Positions 26,858 to 35,652 of a stretch of DNA of 64,000 nucleotides are shown one piece after another. The translations under genes and the position numbers were made by a program. The DNA lies in contig CAMLJY010000037.1 in NCBI GenBank assembly GCA_946480465.1, positions 1 to 64,000 of the forward strand, given 5' to 3'. Position 1 is the stretch's first letter. The number at the start of each line of letters is the position of its first letter. Source of the DNA: an uncultured Burkholderiales bacterium (GTDB lineage Bacteria; Pseudomonadota; Gammaproteobacteria; Burkholderiales; Burkholderiaceae). Under the pieces are notes generated by a model. It had not been told where the DNA came from and did no database searches. It saw nothing but the letters and a program-made list of their open reading frames with translations.

Positions 26858-29695
26858 ATGGCCGCTCACTTCGTCGGTATCGACCTCGGGACGACGCACA
26901 CCGTCGTCGCCCATGCGCCCGCCACCGGCCAGACCGGCGAGCCGGAGATCCGCCTCTTCGAGATCGAGCAGCTGGTCGCCCCCGGCGAGGTGGCGCCGCG
27001 CCCGCTACTGCCCTCGCTGCGCTACCACCCGGCCGAAGGCGAGATCGCGCCCGGCGAGCTGATGCTGCCCTGGGGCCCCTCGCCCGACGGCGCCGTGATC
27101 GGCACGCTGGCGCGCCGGCTCGGCGCCCGCGTGCCGGGCCGGCTGGTGGCCAGCGCGAAGAGCTGGCTCTCGCACGCCGCGGTCGACCGCCTCGCGCCCA
27201 TCCTGCCCTGGGGCGCCCCGCCGGAGGTGCCCAAAGTCTCGCCGGTGGCCGCCAGCGCCGGCGTGCTGGCCCACGTGCGCGCGGCCTGGAACGAGCGCTT
27301 CCCGAAGGCGCCGCTCGAGGCGCAATCCATCGTGCTGACGGTGCCGGCGTCCTTCGACGACGCCGCGCGCGAGCTGACGCTGCAGGCCGCGCGCGACGCC
27401 GGCCTGCCCCAGCTGCGCCTGCTGGAAGAGCCGCAGGCCGCGCTGCAGGACTGGCTGTTCCGCCACCGCACGCGGCTCGCCGAGGCGCTGGCCGGCGTGC
27501 GCCTGATCCTGATCTGCGACGTCGGCGGCGGCACCACCGACCTGAGCCTGGTGCGGGTCGAGGCCGATGGCGACGGCCAGCGTGGCGAGGGCACCGGTCA
27601 ACGTGACGGGGTGCCGCGCTTCGAGCGCGCCGGGCAACGGGACGAGGCGCCGCGCTTCCAGCGCGTCGCCGTGGGCCGCCACCTGATGCTGGGCGGCGAC
27701 AACATGGACCTGGCACTGGCCCACCTGGCGGAGCGGCGCCTGCCCGGCGCCGCGGAGGGCGCGCGGGGGCTGTCCCCCGGCGAGCTGTCGCAGCTGGTCG
27801 AGCAGTGCCGTGCAGCGAAGGAGCGGCTGCTGTCGGACGGGGCACCGGACAGCGCGACGGTCACGCTGCTCGGCGCGGGCGCGAAGCTGATCGGCGGTGC
27901 CCGCTCCGCCACGCTGCGGCGCGACGAGGTCGAGCGTCTCGTGCTCGACGGCTTCTTCCCCGCCGGGACCGCCGACGAACTGCCGCGCCGCGAACGCACC
28001 GGCGCCGGTCTCGTCGCCTTCGGCCTGCCCTATGCCAGCGACCCGGCCGTGACGCGCCACATCGCCGCCTTCCTGCACGAGCATGCCGACGCCGGCTGGC
28101 CCGACGCGCTGCTGCTGAACGGCGGCGTCTTCCATGCCGACGCCATCGTCCACCGCCTGCAGGACACGCTGGCCGCCTGGCGCGGCGCGCCGCCGAAGCT
28201 GCTGCACAACGCCGACGCCGACCTCGCCGTCGCGCGCGGCGCTGTGGCGCACGCGTTGGCACGGCGCGGCACGGGGCCGCGCATCGGCAGCGGATCGGCG
28301 CGCAACTACTTCCTGCTGCTCGACGCCCAGGGCGATGGCGCGCGCCGCGGCGTGTGCGTGCTGCCGCGCGGCAGCGAAGAAGGCCAGGCCGTGGCGCTGC
28401 CGGACCGCGGCTTCGCGCTGAAAAGCGGCGAGCCGGTGCGCTTCGACCTCGTCGCCTCCACCAGCGGCAGCGTGCACGCCGGCGAGCTGGTCGACCTGGC
28501 GGACCAGCCGGTGACCCCGCTGCCGCCGCTGGCCACGGTGGTGCGCCGCGCAGACGGAGCGGCGCGCCGTGACATCCCGGTGCACCTGACGAGCCGCCTG
28601 ACCGAGCTGGGCACGCTGGACGTCGAATGCACCGACGACGAGGACCCCGCGCAGTCCTGGAAGCTGCAGTTCCAGCTGCGGGCCGAAGCCACCGCGCCGG
28701 CGCCGGGCATCCACCCGCGCTTCGCCGACGCGGTCGCCGCGATCGAACGCGTCTTCGGTGCCCGCGACCGCGCGGTGGACGCCAAGGCGGTGAAGCAGCT
28801 GCGCAACCAGCTGGAAGCGCTGCTGGGCGCGCGCGAGAACTGGGGCCTGGCGCTGCTGCGGCCGCTCTTCGACGAACTGCTGCGCCGCGCCCGCGGCCGC
28901 CGCCGCTCGGCCGACCACGAGCGGCTGTGGCTCAGCCTGGCCGGCTGGTGCCTGCGCCCCGGCTTCGGCGATGCGCTGGACGGCTGGCGCATCGAGCAGC
29001 TGTGGCCCCTCTTCGAGCCGGGGGTCCAGCATGGCCGCGACGCGCAGGTCTGCGCCGAGTGGTGGACGCTGTGGCGGCGCGTGGCCGGCGGCCTGGCCGA
29101 CGATGCGCAGCTGCGGCTGCTGCAGGACGTGGCTTTCAACCTGCGCGGCCACGAGCTGGGCCCGGACGCGCTGCAGCACCGCTCGCCCACCCTCGTCAAG
29201 GGCCAGCCGGACGACATGGTGCGGCTGGGCGCGGCACTGGAACGCATCGCCCCCGAGCACAAGGCGGAGTTCGGCGACTGGCTGGTGGCGCAGCTGCAGG
29301 CACCGCGGAAATCGCGGTCGGCGCCGGACACCACACACGTCCTTTGGGCGATAGGCCGGCTCGGTGCCCGCGTGCCCTTCCACGGCAGCGCCCACGGCGT
29401 GGTGCCCGTCGAGACGGCCGACGCCTGGCTGGAAGCGCTGCTGGCGCTGGACTGGAGGCACGTCGACGGCGCCGCGGCGGCCGCGGCCAACCTGGCCCGC
29501 CTGGCCGGCGACCGCGCGCGCGACCTGCCGCCGCAGCGGCGCGAGCAGGTGGCCACCCGGCTCGAAGCGCTGCACGCGCCGCCGGCCTGGGCCCAGCGCC
29601 TGCGCGAGGCCGTGGCGCTGGACGCGGCAGGCGAGCGCAGCGTCTTCGGCGAATCGCTGCCGCTGGGGCTGAAGCTGATCGACGCCGACGCGTGA
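26858..29695 (+). CDS. large Hsp70-like protein with C-terminal extension (second of pair)
   Basis: A 945-residue protein. Residues 1-480 are an Hsp70-type ATPase (GIDLGTTHT at 7-15, DVGGGTTD at 221-228, GGDN near 280, NGG at 421-423), followed by a beta-domain to about residue 610. A further 335 residues, rich in Trp, Leu and Arg, look helical and correspond to the DUF3731-type tail. DnaK is about 640 residues, so the tail is a real addition. An in-frame 36-bp duplication falls between the phosphate-2 motif and GGDN. It is clearly a diverged paralogue of the gene 52 bp upstream. Nucleotide binding is expected; function is unknown. Confidence 0.9.
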   Translation: MAAHFVGIDLGTTHTVVAHAPATGQTGEPEIRLFEIEQLVAPGEVAPRPLLPSLRYHPAEGEIAPGELMLPWGPSPDGAVIGTLARRLGARVPGRLVASAKSWLSHAAVDRLAPILPWGAPPEVPKVSPVAASAGVLAHVRAAWNERFPKAPLEAQSIVLTVPASFDDAARELTLQAARDAGLPQLRLLEEPQAALQDWLFRHRTRLAEALAGVRLILICDVGGGTTDLSLVRVEADGDGQRGEGTGQRDGVPRFERAGQRDEAPRFQRVAVGRHLMLGGDNMDLALAHLAERRLPGAAEGARGLSPGELSQLVEQCRAAKERLLSDGAPDSATVTLLGAGAKLIGGARSATLRRDEVERLVLDGFFPAGTADELPRRERTGAGLVAFGLPYASDPAVTRHIAAFLHEHADAGWPDALLLNGGVFHADAIVHRLQDTLAAWRGAPPKLLHNADADLAVARGAVAHALARRGTGPRIGSGSARNYFLLLDAQGDGARRGVCVLPRGSEEGQAVALPDRGFALKSGEPVRFDLVASTSGSVHAGELVDLADQPVTPLPPLATVVRRADGAARRDIPVHLTSRLTELGTLDVECTDDEDPAQSWKLQFQLRAEATAPAPGIHPRFADAVAAIERVFGARDRAVDAKAVKQLRNQLEALLGARENWGLALLRPLFDELLRRARGRRRSADHERLWLSLAGWCLRPGFGDALDGWRIEQLWPLFEPGVQHGRDAQVCAEWWTLWRRVAGGLADDAQLRLLQDVAFNLRGHELGPDALQHRSPTLVKGQPDDMVRLGAALERIAPEHKAEFGDWLVAQLQAPRKSRSAPDTTHVLWAIGRLGARVPFHGSAHGVVPVETADAWLEALLALDWRHVDGAAAAAANLARLAGDRARDLPPQRREQVATRLEALHAPPAWAQRLREAVALDAAGERSVFGESLPLGLKLIDADA
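27596..27667. repeat. two 36-bp tandem repeats in the large Hsp70-like gene
   Basis: Units 27596-27631 and 27632-27667 differ at only a few positions and each encodes a Gly-Gln-Arg-Asp...Pro-Arg-Phe motif (about residues 247-270). The insertion lies in a surface-loop region of the ATPase domain. Confidence 0.8.
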
Positions 29696-29712
29696 ACGGG
29701 CCCTTGGTTCGA

Positions 29713-29737
29713 CGGCGGCGAGCCGGCTTGGCCGCCG
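29713..29737. terminator. hairpin between convergent Hsp70-like and receiver genes
   Basis: Arms CGGCGGC and GCCGCCG enclose an 11-nt loop in the 46-bp convergent spacer. There is no T-run; a role in ending either transcript is possible. Confidence 0.35.
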
Positions 29738-29741
29738 GCCC

Positions 29742-30101
29742 TCAGTTCATCGGCGGGAACAGCTTGCGCAGGGCCTCCGCGTCGACCGGCTTCACCAGCA
29801 CGTAGTCCACCCCCGCCAGCTCCGCCTTCTCGCGCTCCTCCGGATCGGACCAGCCGGTGACCGCGACCAGCGGCAGATCGGCGCCGTGGCGGTCCCGCAG
29901 CCGCCGGGCCAGCTCCAGCCCGTCCACCACCGGCATGCCCAGGTCCAGGATCACCCCGACCGGGCGGTGCTGCTCGACCAGCTGCAAGGCCGCCTCCGCC
30001 GTGGCAGCCGGGAACACCGTGTAGCCGTCCAGTTCCAGCAGGACCTGCAGGCTTTCAACGACATCGGCTTCGTCATCGACGACCACCAGCGCAGTGTCCA
30101 C
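29742..30101 (-). CDS. stand-alone response-regulator receiver domain
   Basis: A 119-residue CheY-like receiver with no output domain. The acidic pair is Asp9/Asp10, the phosphorylation site is Asp53 in LDLGMP, with Thr82 and Lys104 in the switch positions; all are intact. The GTG at 30101 is preceded by GAGGG at good spacing; residues upstream of it do not belong to the domain. No histidine kinase lies in the window, so its partner is encoded elsewhere. It may relay phosphate or act by protein contact. Confidence 0.85.
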   Translation of the reverse strand: MDTALVVVDDEADVVESLQVLLELDGYTVFPAATAEAALQLVEQHRPVGVILDLGMPVVDGLELARRLRDRHGADLPLVAVTGWSDPEEREKAELAGVDYVLVKPVDAEALRKLFPPMN

Positions 30102-30323
30102 GCCGCCCCCCTCGAGAAAACACGCATCGTCGCACAGGCCCCGAGCCACCGCGAACCTGGGCGCGGCCGCGGGGGCATGTCACCTCCATGTCACCCCCGG
30201 AACGCTGCGGCAGCACCCGCATGCCGCAAAGATCGGGGACCGCGTCCGACCGCGCACCGGCCCAGCCCACAGCGCGCGCGACCACCGACTCCCCCCTTTC
30301 CAACCCACAAGACTGGATTCACG

Positions 30324-31802
30324 ATGGACGAATTCCGACGCTTGATGCTGCGCCGAAGCCTGCTGGGCGGCGCTCACCTTTCCGGCCTGCTGGGCATGGG
30401 TGGGCTGGCCGGTTGCGGCGGTGGCAGCAGCAGCGGCCCGTCCGGAGCCGCCGCGGCCCGCGATGCCGGCGTGCCGACGAACCGGACCGCCGCGGCACCC
30501 CCGCCAGGGTCGGTCAACGTGCGATCGGCACCGTTCAATGCCAGGGGCGATGGCGTGGCGGACGACACCGCCGCGCTGCAGGCCGCGATCGATGCCGGGC
30601 CACCGGTCTTCGTCCCGGCGGGCCGCTACAGGATCAACCGGCTGCGCCTGCGCGCCGGCCTGCTGCTGCAGGGCGAAGAGGGCCGCGCCACGCTGATGCA
30701 GGCCGCGGCGCAGTCGATGCTGTACGCCAGCGCTTCAAAGACGTCCGAGCTGCTGGATGGCATCACGATCCAGGACCTCCAGCTCCAGGGCGCGGTGGAG
30801 ACCGCCGGGTTCTCCGAGCACGTGCACCTGGTGGACCTGCGCGGCGTGCGCAACGCCAAGCTGCAGCGCTGCGTGCTGCGCGGCTTCCGCGGCGATGCGC
30901 TGTACCTCGGCGGGCAAGCGAGCGACGGCACCGCGCGGCACAACGAGAACGTGCTGGTCATCGAGAACGAGTTCGACGGCGTCAACAAGGACAACCGCAA
31001 CGGAGTCAGCGTGATCGATGGCGACGGCATCGTCATCCAGCGCAACCTGTTCCACAACTGCACCCGCCCGAACATGCCGGGCGCGATCGACGTCGAGCCG
31101 AACAGCGGGCCCTTCCACATCGTTCGCAACATCATGGTCAGCAGCAATCGCTTCCGCAACATCGGCGGCAACGTGGCGGCGATCGCCATCGTCCCGGCGC
31201 GCCATCGCTACACCGTGGCGCCGACGAACTTCCTGGTCACGAACAACATCATCGACGGCTGCGATGCCTTCGGCATCAACTTCCTGCACATGCCCCTGGG
31301 CGGGATCGACGACGGCATGCCGCGGCATGACCTGACGGTCAGCGGCAACATCGTGCGCGGCGCACGGCGCGGCTTCGGCCTCACCGGCGTCGGCGGCGCT
31401 GTGATCGAGGACAACCGCTTCTCCGATCTCGATGGCTCGATGGTGGGCTACGTCAGCCCCGACCAGCGGGCCGACGACGTCATCGTGCGCAACAACCACT
31501 TCCTGCACTGCGGCAGCGGCAGCGGGGTCGGCTTCAGCGTGCACCATGCGCGCCGCCTGCTGCTGCAGGACAACCACTTCGACGACTGCGGCAACGGCGG
31601 GCCCGGCGCCTACGCGCTGGACTTCCGCGCCGGGGGTTCGGACTGGGTGTCGATCATCGAGAACCTGTTCAGTTCAGCCAGCGGGCGCACCCGCGTCGCC
31701 ATCCAGCGGGAGCTGAACCACCAGATGGTCCCGGCGCACAACCGCTTCTCCGGCAACCAGCTGAACGGCCTGCCCAACCGCTTCGAGTGGGCGCTGGGCT
31801 GA
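30324..31802 (+). CDS. secreted parallel beta-helix protein
   Basis: A 492-residue exported protein. The N-terminus has a twin-Arg (MLRRSLLGGAHLSG) and a lipobox LAGC followed by a Gly/Ser-rich linker, suggesting a Tat-type lipoprotein. From residue 70 a pectate-lyase-like start (FNARGDGVADDTAALQAAI, VFVPAGRYRI) leads into about ten right-handed beta-helix coils with Asn-rich turns (VISNNHF-like elements such as NNHFLHCG). Such proteins bind or cleave polysaccharide; no catalytic residues could be assigned. It precedes a TonB-dependent receptor by 99 bp on the same strand. Confidence 0.82.
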   Translation: MDEFRRLMLRRSLLGGAHLSGLLGMGGLAGCGGGSSSGPSGAAAARDAGVPTNRTAAAPPPGSVNVRSAPFNARGDGVADDTAALQAAIDAGPPVFVPAGRYRINRLRLRAGLLLQGEEGRATLMQAAAQSMLYASASKTSELLDGITIQDLQLQGAVETAGFSEHVHLVDLRGVRNAKLQRCVLRGFRGDALYLGGQASDGTARHNENVLVIENEFDGVNKDNRNGVSVIDGDGIVIQRNLFHNCTRPNMPGAIDVEPNSGPFHIVRNIMVSSNRFRNIGGNVAAIAIVPARHRYTVAPTNFLVTNNIIDGCDAFGINFLHMPLGGIDDGMPRHDLTVSGNIVRGARRGFGLTGVGGAVIEDNRFSDLDGSMVGYVSPDQRADDVIVRNNHFLHCGSGSGVGFSVHHARRLLLQDNHFDDCGNGGPGAYALDFRAGGSDWVSIIENLFSSASGRTRVAIQRELNHQMVPAHNRFSGNQLNGLPNRFEWALG

Positions 31803-31901
31803 TCCGCCACCAGTCTCCCTGAGCGCTGCGCGGATGTTGCCGCGCCCGATGTCTCCTGCTCCAATCGACCGCCAAAGGCCGGCGTTCGAGCCGCCTCAGG
31901 G

Positions 31902-33908
31902 ATGACGCAATCCAACAGCTGCAGCAGAACCGGCGCGAGACCTCTATCCAGGCATGGACTGGCGCTCGCCATGTGCTTGTCCGCACTGCCCATGGCACCG
32001 GCGCTGGCCGCCGAGCGAGCCGCGCAGCGCGATGACGGGGACTCGCCCCTCGTGGTGGCCAGCCTGGCCGACCTGAGCATCGAAGAGCTCAGCACGATCA
32101 GCATCAGCTCGGTCTCCAAGCGCCCGGAACGGCTGGCCGACGCGCCGGCCGCCATCTTCGTCATCACCAGCGGCCAGATCCGCCGCTCCGGCGCGACCAG
32201 CCTGCCCGAGGCGCTGCGGCTAGCGCCCAATCTGCACGTGGCCCGCATCAGCGCGAGCAGCTACGCGATCAGCGCCCGCGGCTTCAACGGCCCCTCGGCC
32301 AACAAGCTGCTGGTCCTCATCGACGGCCGATCCGTCTACACGCCGCTCTTCTCCGGCGTGTTCTGGGACGTGCAGGACCTGCTGCTGGAAGACGTCGACC
32401 GCATCGAGGTGATCAGCGGCCCGGGTGGCACGCTGTGGGGCGTCAATGCCGTCAACGGCATCATCAACATCGTCACCAAATCGGCGGAACGGACGCAGGG
32501 CGACCTCGTCACCGCGCTGGGCGGGAATGCCGATGCCGACCTGGCCTGGCGCCACGGCGGCCGGCTGGGCGAATCCGCCAGCTACCGGGTGCATGCCAAG
32601 GCCTTTCGGCGCGACCACACCTGGACCGAGGCCGGCGTGGCCGTGAAGGACCGGCAGCGTGCGAGCCAGATGGGCGGGCGACTCGATTGGGCCGGGGGCC
32701 GCGACCGCTTCGCGCTGATCGGCCAGGCCTACGACGGCAAGCGCGAGCAGCCCGCGCCCGGCAGCATCGTCGTCGCCGGCACGACGATTCCGCTGGGACC
32801 GATACCAACCTCGGGCGCCAGCCTGGTCGCTCGCTTCGAGCGGCAGCTCGACGCCGGCACGAGCTGGGTGCTGCAAGGCAGCCTCGACCGCACCAAGCGC
32901 ACGGTCGACCCCACCTTTGCCGAGACGCTGGACGTGGCGGACATCCAGTTCCTGCACCGCTCGATGCCTTGGTCCGGCCACCAGCTGGTGTGGGGCGGCG
33001 AGTTGCGGGCGAGCCGGGACCGGCTGACCAACAGCCGCTACGTCGCGTTCCTGCCGGCGCGGCTGAACCAGCAATGGGCCAGCCTCTTCGCCCAGGACCA
33101 GGTGCAGCTGCGACCCAGCCTTCAGCTGACGCTGGGCGCCCGCGTCGAGCGCAACGACTACACCGGCAACGAGTGGCTGCCCAGCGCCCGGCTGGCCTGG
33201 AAGCGCGACGAGAACCACCTGGTCTGGGGCGCGCTGTCCCGCACGGTGCGGGCACCGTCGCGCCTGGACCGCGACACCTTCGTGCCGGGGCGGCCGCCGT
33301 TCCTGCTGCGCGGCGGAGCGCCCGTGGAATCGGAGGTCGCGAAGGTCGCGGAGCTGGGCTACCGCGGCCGGCCGACCGAGCGCTCCAGCCTCTCGGTCAG
33401 CGCCTTCCACGCCGCCTACGACAAGTTGCGAACGCAGCAGGTCGCCCCCGATCGCCGCTCGGTCGTGTTCAACAGCGCGATGAAGGCCGAGGTGCAGGGG
33501 CTGGAGCTGTGGGGCGCGGTGCAGCTGATGCCGAACTGGCGCCTTCAGGCCGGTGCCACCCGGCTCTGGCAGCACTTCGTGCTGTACCCGGGCAGCAACG
33601 ACTTCAATGCGCCGCGCGCGGCCAAGGGCGCGAATCCGGAGCGGCAGGCCACGCTGCAGAGCAGCTGGGACCTCGGTCCGCACATCGACGTCGACCTCAG
33701 CCTGCGGCACGTCTCGCGCCTGCCGAGCGCGGACGTGCCGGCCTACACGTCGGTGAACCTGCGCGCGGCGTGGCGGCCGGCGAACAGCGTGGAGCTGTCC
33801 GTCGCCCTGCTGAACCTGCAGGGCGGCGGCCACGGCGAATTCAGCCCCCGAGCCACCCGCAGCGAATTCGATCGCGGCTTCGTCGTGAAGGCGGCGTTCG
33901 AGTTCTGA
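31902..33908 (+). CDS. TonB-dependent outer-membrane receptor
   Basis: A 668-residue receptor. A signal peptide ends near ALA at about residue 36; the plug domain follows with DLSIEELSTISISSVSKRPE, GFNGPSANKLLVLIDGRS and VISGPGGTLWGVNAVNGIIN, then a 22-strand barrel ending in Phe (KAAFEF), the usual outer-membrane C-terminal residue. The subgroup with this plug is often associated with YfiR-type or kinase genes; none are present here. The substrate is unknown. Its place after a secreted beta-helix protein suggests uptake of a degradation product, but that is inference. Confidence 0.88.
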   Translation: MTQSNSCSRTGARPLSRHGLALAMCLSALPMAPALAAERAAQRDDGDSPLVVASLADLSIEELSTISISSVSKRPERLADAPAAIFVITSGQIRRSGATSLPEALRLAPNLHVARISASSYAISARGFNGPSANKLLVLIDGRSVYTPLFSGVFWDVQDLLLEDVDRIEVISGPGGTLWGVNAVNGIINIVTKSAERTQGDLVTALGGNADADLAWRHGGRLGESASYRVHAKAFRRDHTWTEAGVAVKDRQRASQMGGRLDWAGGRDRFALIGQAYDGKREQPAPGSIVVAGTTIPLGPIPTSGASLVARFERQLDAGTSWVLQGSLDRTKRTVDPTFAETLDVADIQFLHRSMPWSGHQLVWGGELRASRDRLTNSRYVAFLPARLNQQWASLFAQDQVQLRPSLQLTLGARVERNDYTGNEWLPSARLAWKRDENHLVWGALSRTVRAPSRLDRDTFVPGRPPFLLRGGAPVESEVAKVAELGYRGRPTERSSLSVSAFHAAYDKLRTQQVAPDRRSVVFNSAMKAEVQGLELWGAVQLMPNWRLQAGATRLWQHFVLYPGSNDFNAPRAAKGANPERQATLQSSWDLGPHIDVDLSLRHVSRLPSADVPAYTSVNLRAAWRPANSVELSVALLNLQGGGHGEFSPRATRSEFDRGFVVKAAFEF

Positions 33909-34018
33909 ATCGGCGAACGCAGCCGGCGAGCGCGCCCGGCCTGCCGCGACGCGGCGACTCTACCAGGGCCGCGGGGCAGCCACTCAAGCTCGGCCGCGCG
34001 GCGTCCGCACGACTGCGA

Positions 34019-34621
34019 TCAGCCGATGCGCGTGATCTTCGTGCCCTCGACCGACAGGTTCGCCATCAGGCCCATGTTGGTCAACGCAAAAGCCACCACC
34101 GGTGCACGCGCGGAGTTGATGTCGATCTCGCCGTTGGCGCCAACCTTCAACAACGCCACCGACGCATCGGCACCGACCGACCAACCCTTGCTGTCCTGGA
34201 AGCGACGCAGCGAGTCGGCGTTGGTGAACAGGAACACCAGCGCCTTCGACTGTGCGCCCGCCTGCAGCCCGACCGAGGCACTGGTCGTGCGGTAGTAGCC
34301 CGCATGCCTGTCCTTGACCCGCAGCTCGCCGTTGCCGATCTCGCCGCCGACCACCAGGCCGGCCGACACCGCGCGCGGGAACACCAGCACGCCGGCCGCG
34401 TCGGCCACGAGCTGGCGGCTACTGGGCGAGATCGCGTACAGGCGGCGCAAGGTGTCGTCGTAACCCTCGGCCAGGTCGCGCTTCTGCTCCGCCGTCAGCG
34501 GCGAGAGCCCGACCGCTGCGCTCGGGCTCGAGGCCGGCGTCACGGTCGCGGTTGTCGTGCAGCCGGCGAGCACCGCGCTCAGCACCAGCGCGACGGCCGG
34601 AATCCCGGTTGTCGTCTTCAT
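34019..34621 (-). CDS. SYLF-domain (Ysc84-like) lipoprotein
   Basis: A 200-residue lipoprotein: signal MKTTTGIPAVALVLSAVLAGC with a perfect lipobox, then a SYLF-type lipid-binding domain (LVFPRAVSAGLVVGGEIGNG, GYYRTTSASVGLQAGAQS, VLFLFTNADS-like segments). SYLF proteins bind phosphoinositides in eukaryotes; bacterial members are envelope proteins of unknown role. ATG 34621 follows AAGGAG. It converges on the TonB receptor gene and is divergent from a MarR regulator. Confidence 0.85.
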   Translation of the reverse strand: MKTTTGIPAVALVLSAVLAGCTTTATVTPASSPSAAVGLSPLTAEQKRDLAEGYDDTLRRLYAISPSSRQLVADAAGVLVFPRAVSAGLVVGGEIGNGELRVKDRHAGYYRTTSASVGLQAGAQSKALVFLFTNADSLRRFQDSKGWSVGADASVALLKVGANGEIDINSARAPVVAFALTNMGLMANLSVEGTKITRIG

Positions 34622-34805
34622 CACAAGCTCCTTGGAGTGGGGCTCATGGCGCGGCAATCGTGGTTCCCGAATGGACGGCCGCGCCGCGGTCCTACACCGG
34701 AATGGGACACTGCCTACAGCCGCGGTGCGCCTGGCAGGCGCGCCGCATGCACAGCCGGTTTACTTCGGACTGTTCGAAGCATCCACCGGCCCACAGAATG
34801 CCCGC

Positions 34806-35255
34806 ATGGACACCGAGGCATTCGCGCAGGACTTCGGCCGGCTCTACCGCGAGCTGTACCACCACGCCGTCCGCCGGATCGACAACGCGTGCGCCGCGCC
34901 CTCCGCCGAAACCACGGCGCTGCTGATGCACCTCTCGCAGGCCGGGCCGCTGACGCTGTCCGAGCTGTCGCAGCACTTCGACCGCGCTCTGTCGACCTTG
35001 AGCGCGAAGGTGGCGACGCTCGAGGCGCAAGGCCTGCTCGCCCGCCAACGCGACGAGGGGGACGCGCGGCGCGCCCTCATCTGGCTCAGCCCGGCAGGCC
35101 GTGAGCACCTGCTGCAGGCGCTGGAAGTCCTGGACCCCACGCTGCTGGCCAGCGCGGCAGGCGCTCTCTCGCCCGCTGAGCGCGGCGCACTGCTGGCCGG
35201 CCTGCGATCACTCATCGCGGCCCTGAAACCAAACCACGGAGAACCCTCGCCATGA
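34806..35255 (+). CDS. MarR family transcriptional regulator
   Basis: A 149-residue winged helix-turn-helix regulator. The DNA-binding core is at residues 48-95: LTLSELSQHFDRALSTLSAKVATLEAQGLL, then a wing with RDEGDARRALIWLSPAG, typical of MarR. Proteins of this family bind as dimers and respond to small molecules or oxidants. Its TGA overlaps the ATG of the zinc-ribbon gene (ATGA), so the two are translated together. It is divergent from the SYLF lipoprotein gene, a possible target. Confidence 0.85.
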   Translation: MDTEAFAQDFGRLYRELYHHAVRRIDNACAAPSAETTALLMHLSQAGPLTLSELSQHFDRALSTLSAKVATLEAQGLLARQRDEGDARRALIWLSPAGREHLLQALEVLDPTLLASAAGALSPAERGALLAGLRSLIAALKPNHGEPSP

Positions 35256-35506
35256 CACATCAATGCGAAAGCTGCGGCATGCCGATCGACAACGGCAGCT
35301 ATTGCGCCTACTGCGTCGACGCCGAAGGGCGGCTGCAGGACTTCGACACGCGCTTCGAGCGCATGGTGCAGTGGGCGCTGCGCGAAGAGGCCGGACTGTC
35401 GCGCGACGAAGCAGAACGCCGGACGCTGGCCTACATGGCCCGCATGCCAGCCTGGGCCCAGCACCCGCGGGTGCGAGGTGAGGGACGGGATACGACGCAG
35501 TCCTGA
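35252..35506 (+). CDS. small zinc-ribbon protein
   Basis: An 84-residue protein opening with MTHQCESCGMPID and SYCAYCVD: two CxxC pairs that make a zinc ribbon, followed by a helical tail (FERMVQWALREEAGLSRDEAE). It resembles the putative zinc-ribbon family Zn_ribbon_2. The overlap with the MarR stop and a GGAG site support the start. Function unknown; it may modulate the regulator with which it is coupled. Confidence 0.8.
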   Translation: MTHQCESCGMPIDNGSYCAYCVDAEGRLQDFDTRFERMVQWALREEAGLSRDEAERRTLAYMARMPAWAQHPRVRGEGRDTTQS

Positions 35507-35552
35507 TGGGCCGAAGGTCGGCGGTCGCTGCAGCGGATGGCGCGGTGTGGAC

Positions 35553-35629
35553 TGGTAGGCCGTGCTGGGTTCGAACCAGCGACCAAAGGATTATGAGTCC
35601 TCTGCTCTAACCGACTGAGCTAACGGCCC
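35553..35629 (-). tRNA. tRNA with CAU anticodon, probably tRNA-Ile2 (or elongator Met)
   Basis: A 77-nt cloverleaf with encoded CCA. The acceptor pairs GGGCCGT with ACGGCCT (a G-U first pair). The D-arm begins TAGCTCAGTCGG, the anticodon loop is CTCATAA, and the T-arm is CTGGTTCGAACCCAG. The extra-loop and T-stem segment TTGGTCGCTGG matches the E. coli minor tRNA-Ile (lysidine-modified CAU) better than elongator tRNA-Met, so Ile2 is preferred. It is not the initiator. Confidence 0.85.
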
Positions 35630-35646
35630 CGCGAGGGAAGGCGCGG

Positions 35647-35652
35647 ATTGTA
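35647..35652 (-). promoter_or_regulatory. candidate -10 of the CAU tRNA
   Basis: Minus-strand TACAAT lies 17 nt upstream of the tRNA 5' end. The -35 is not obvious. Confidence 0.45.
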
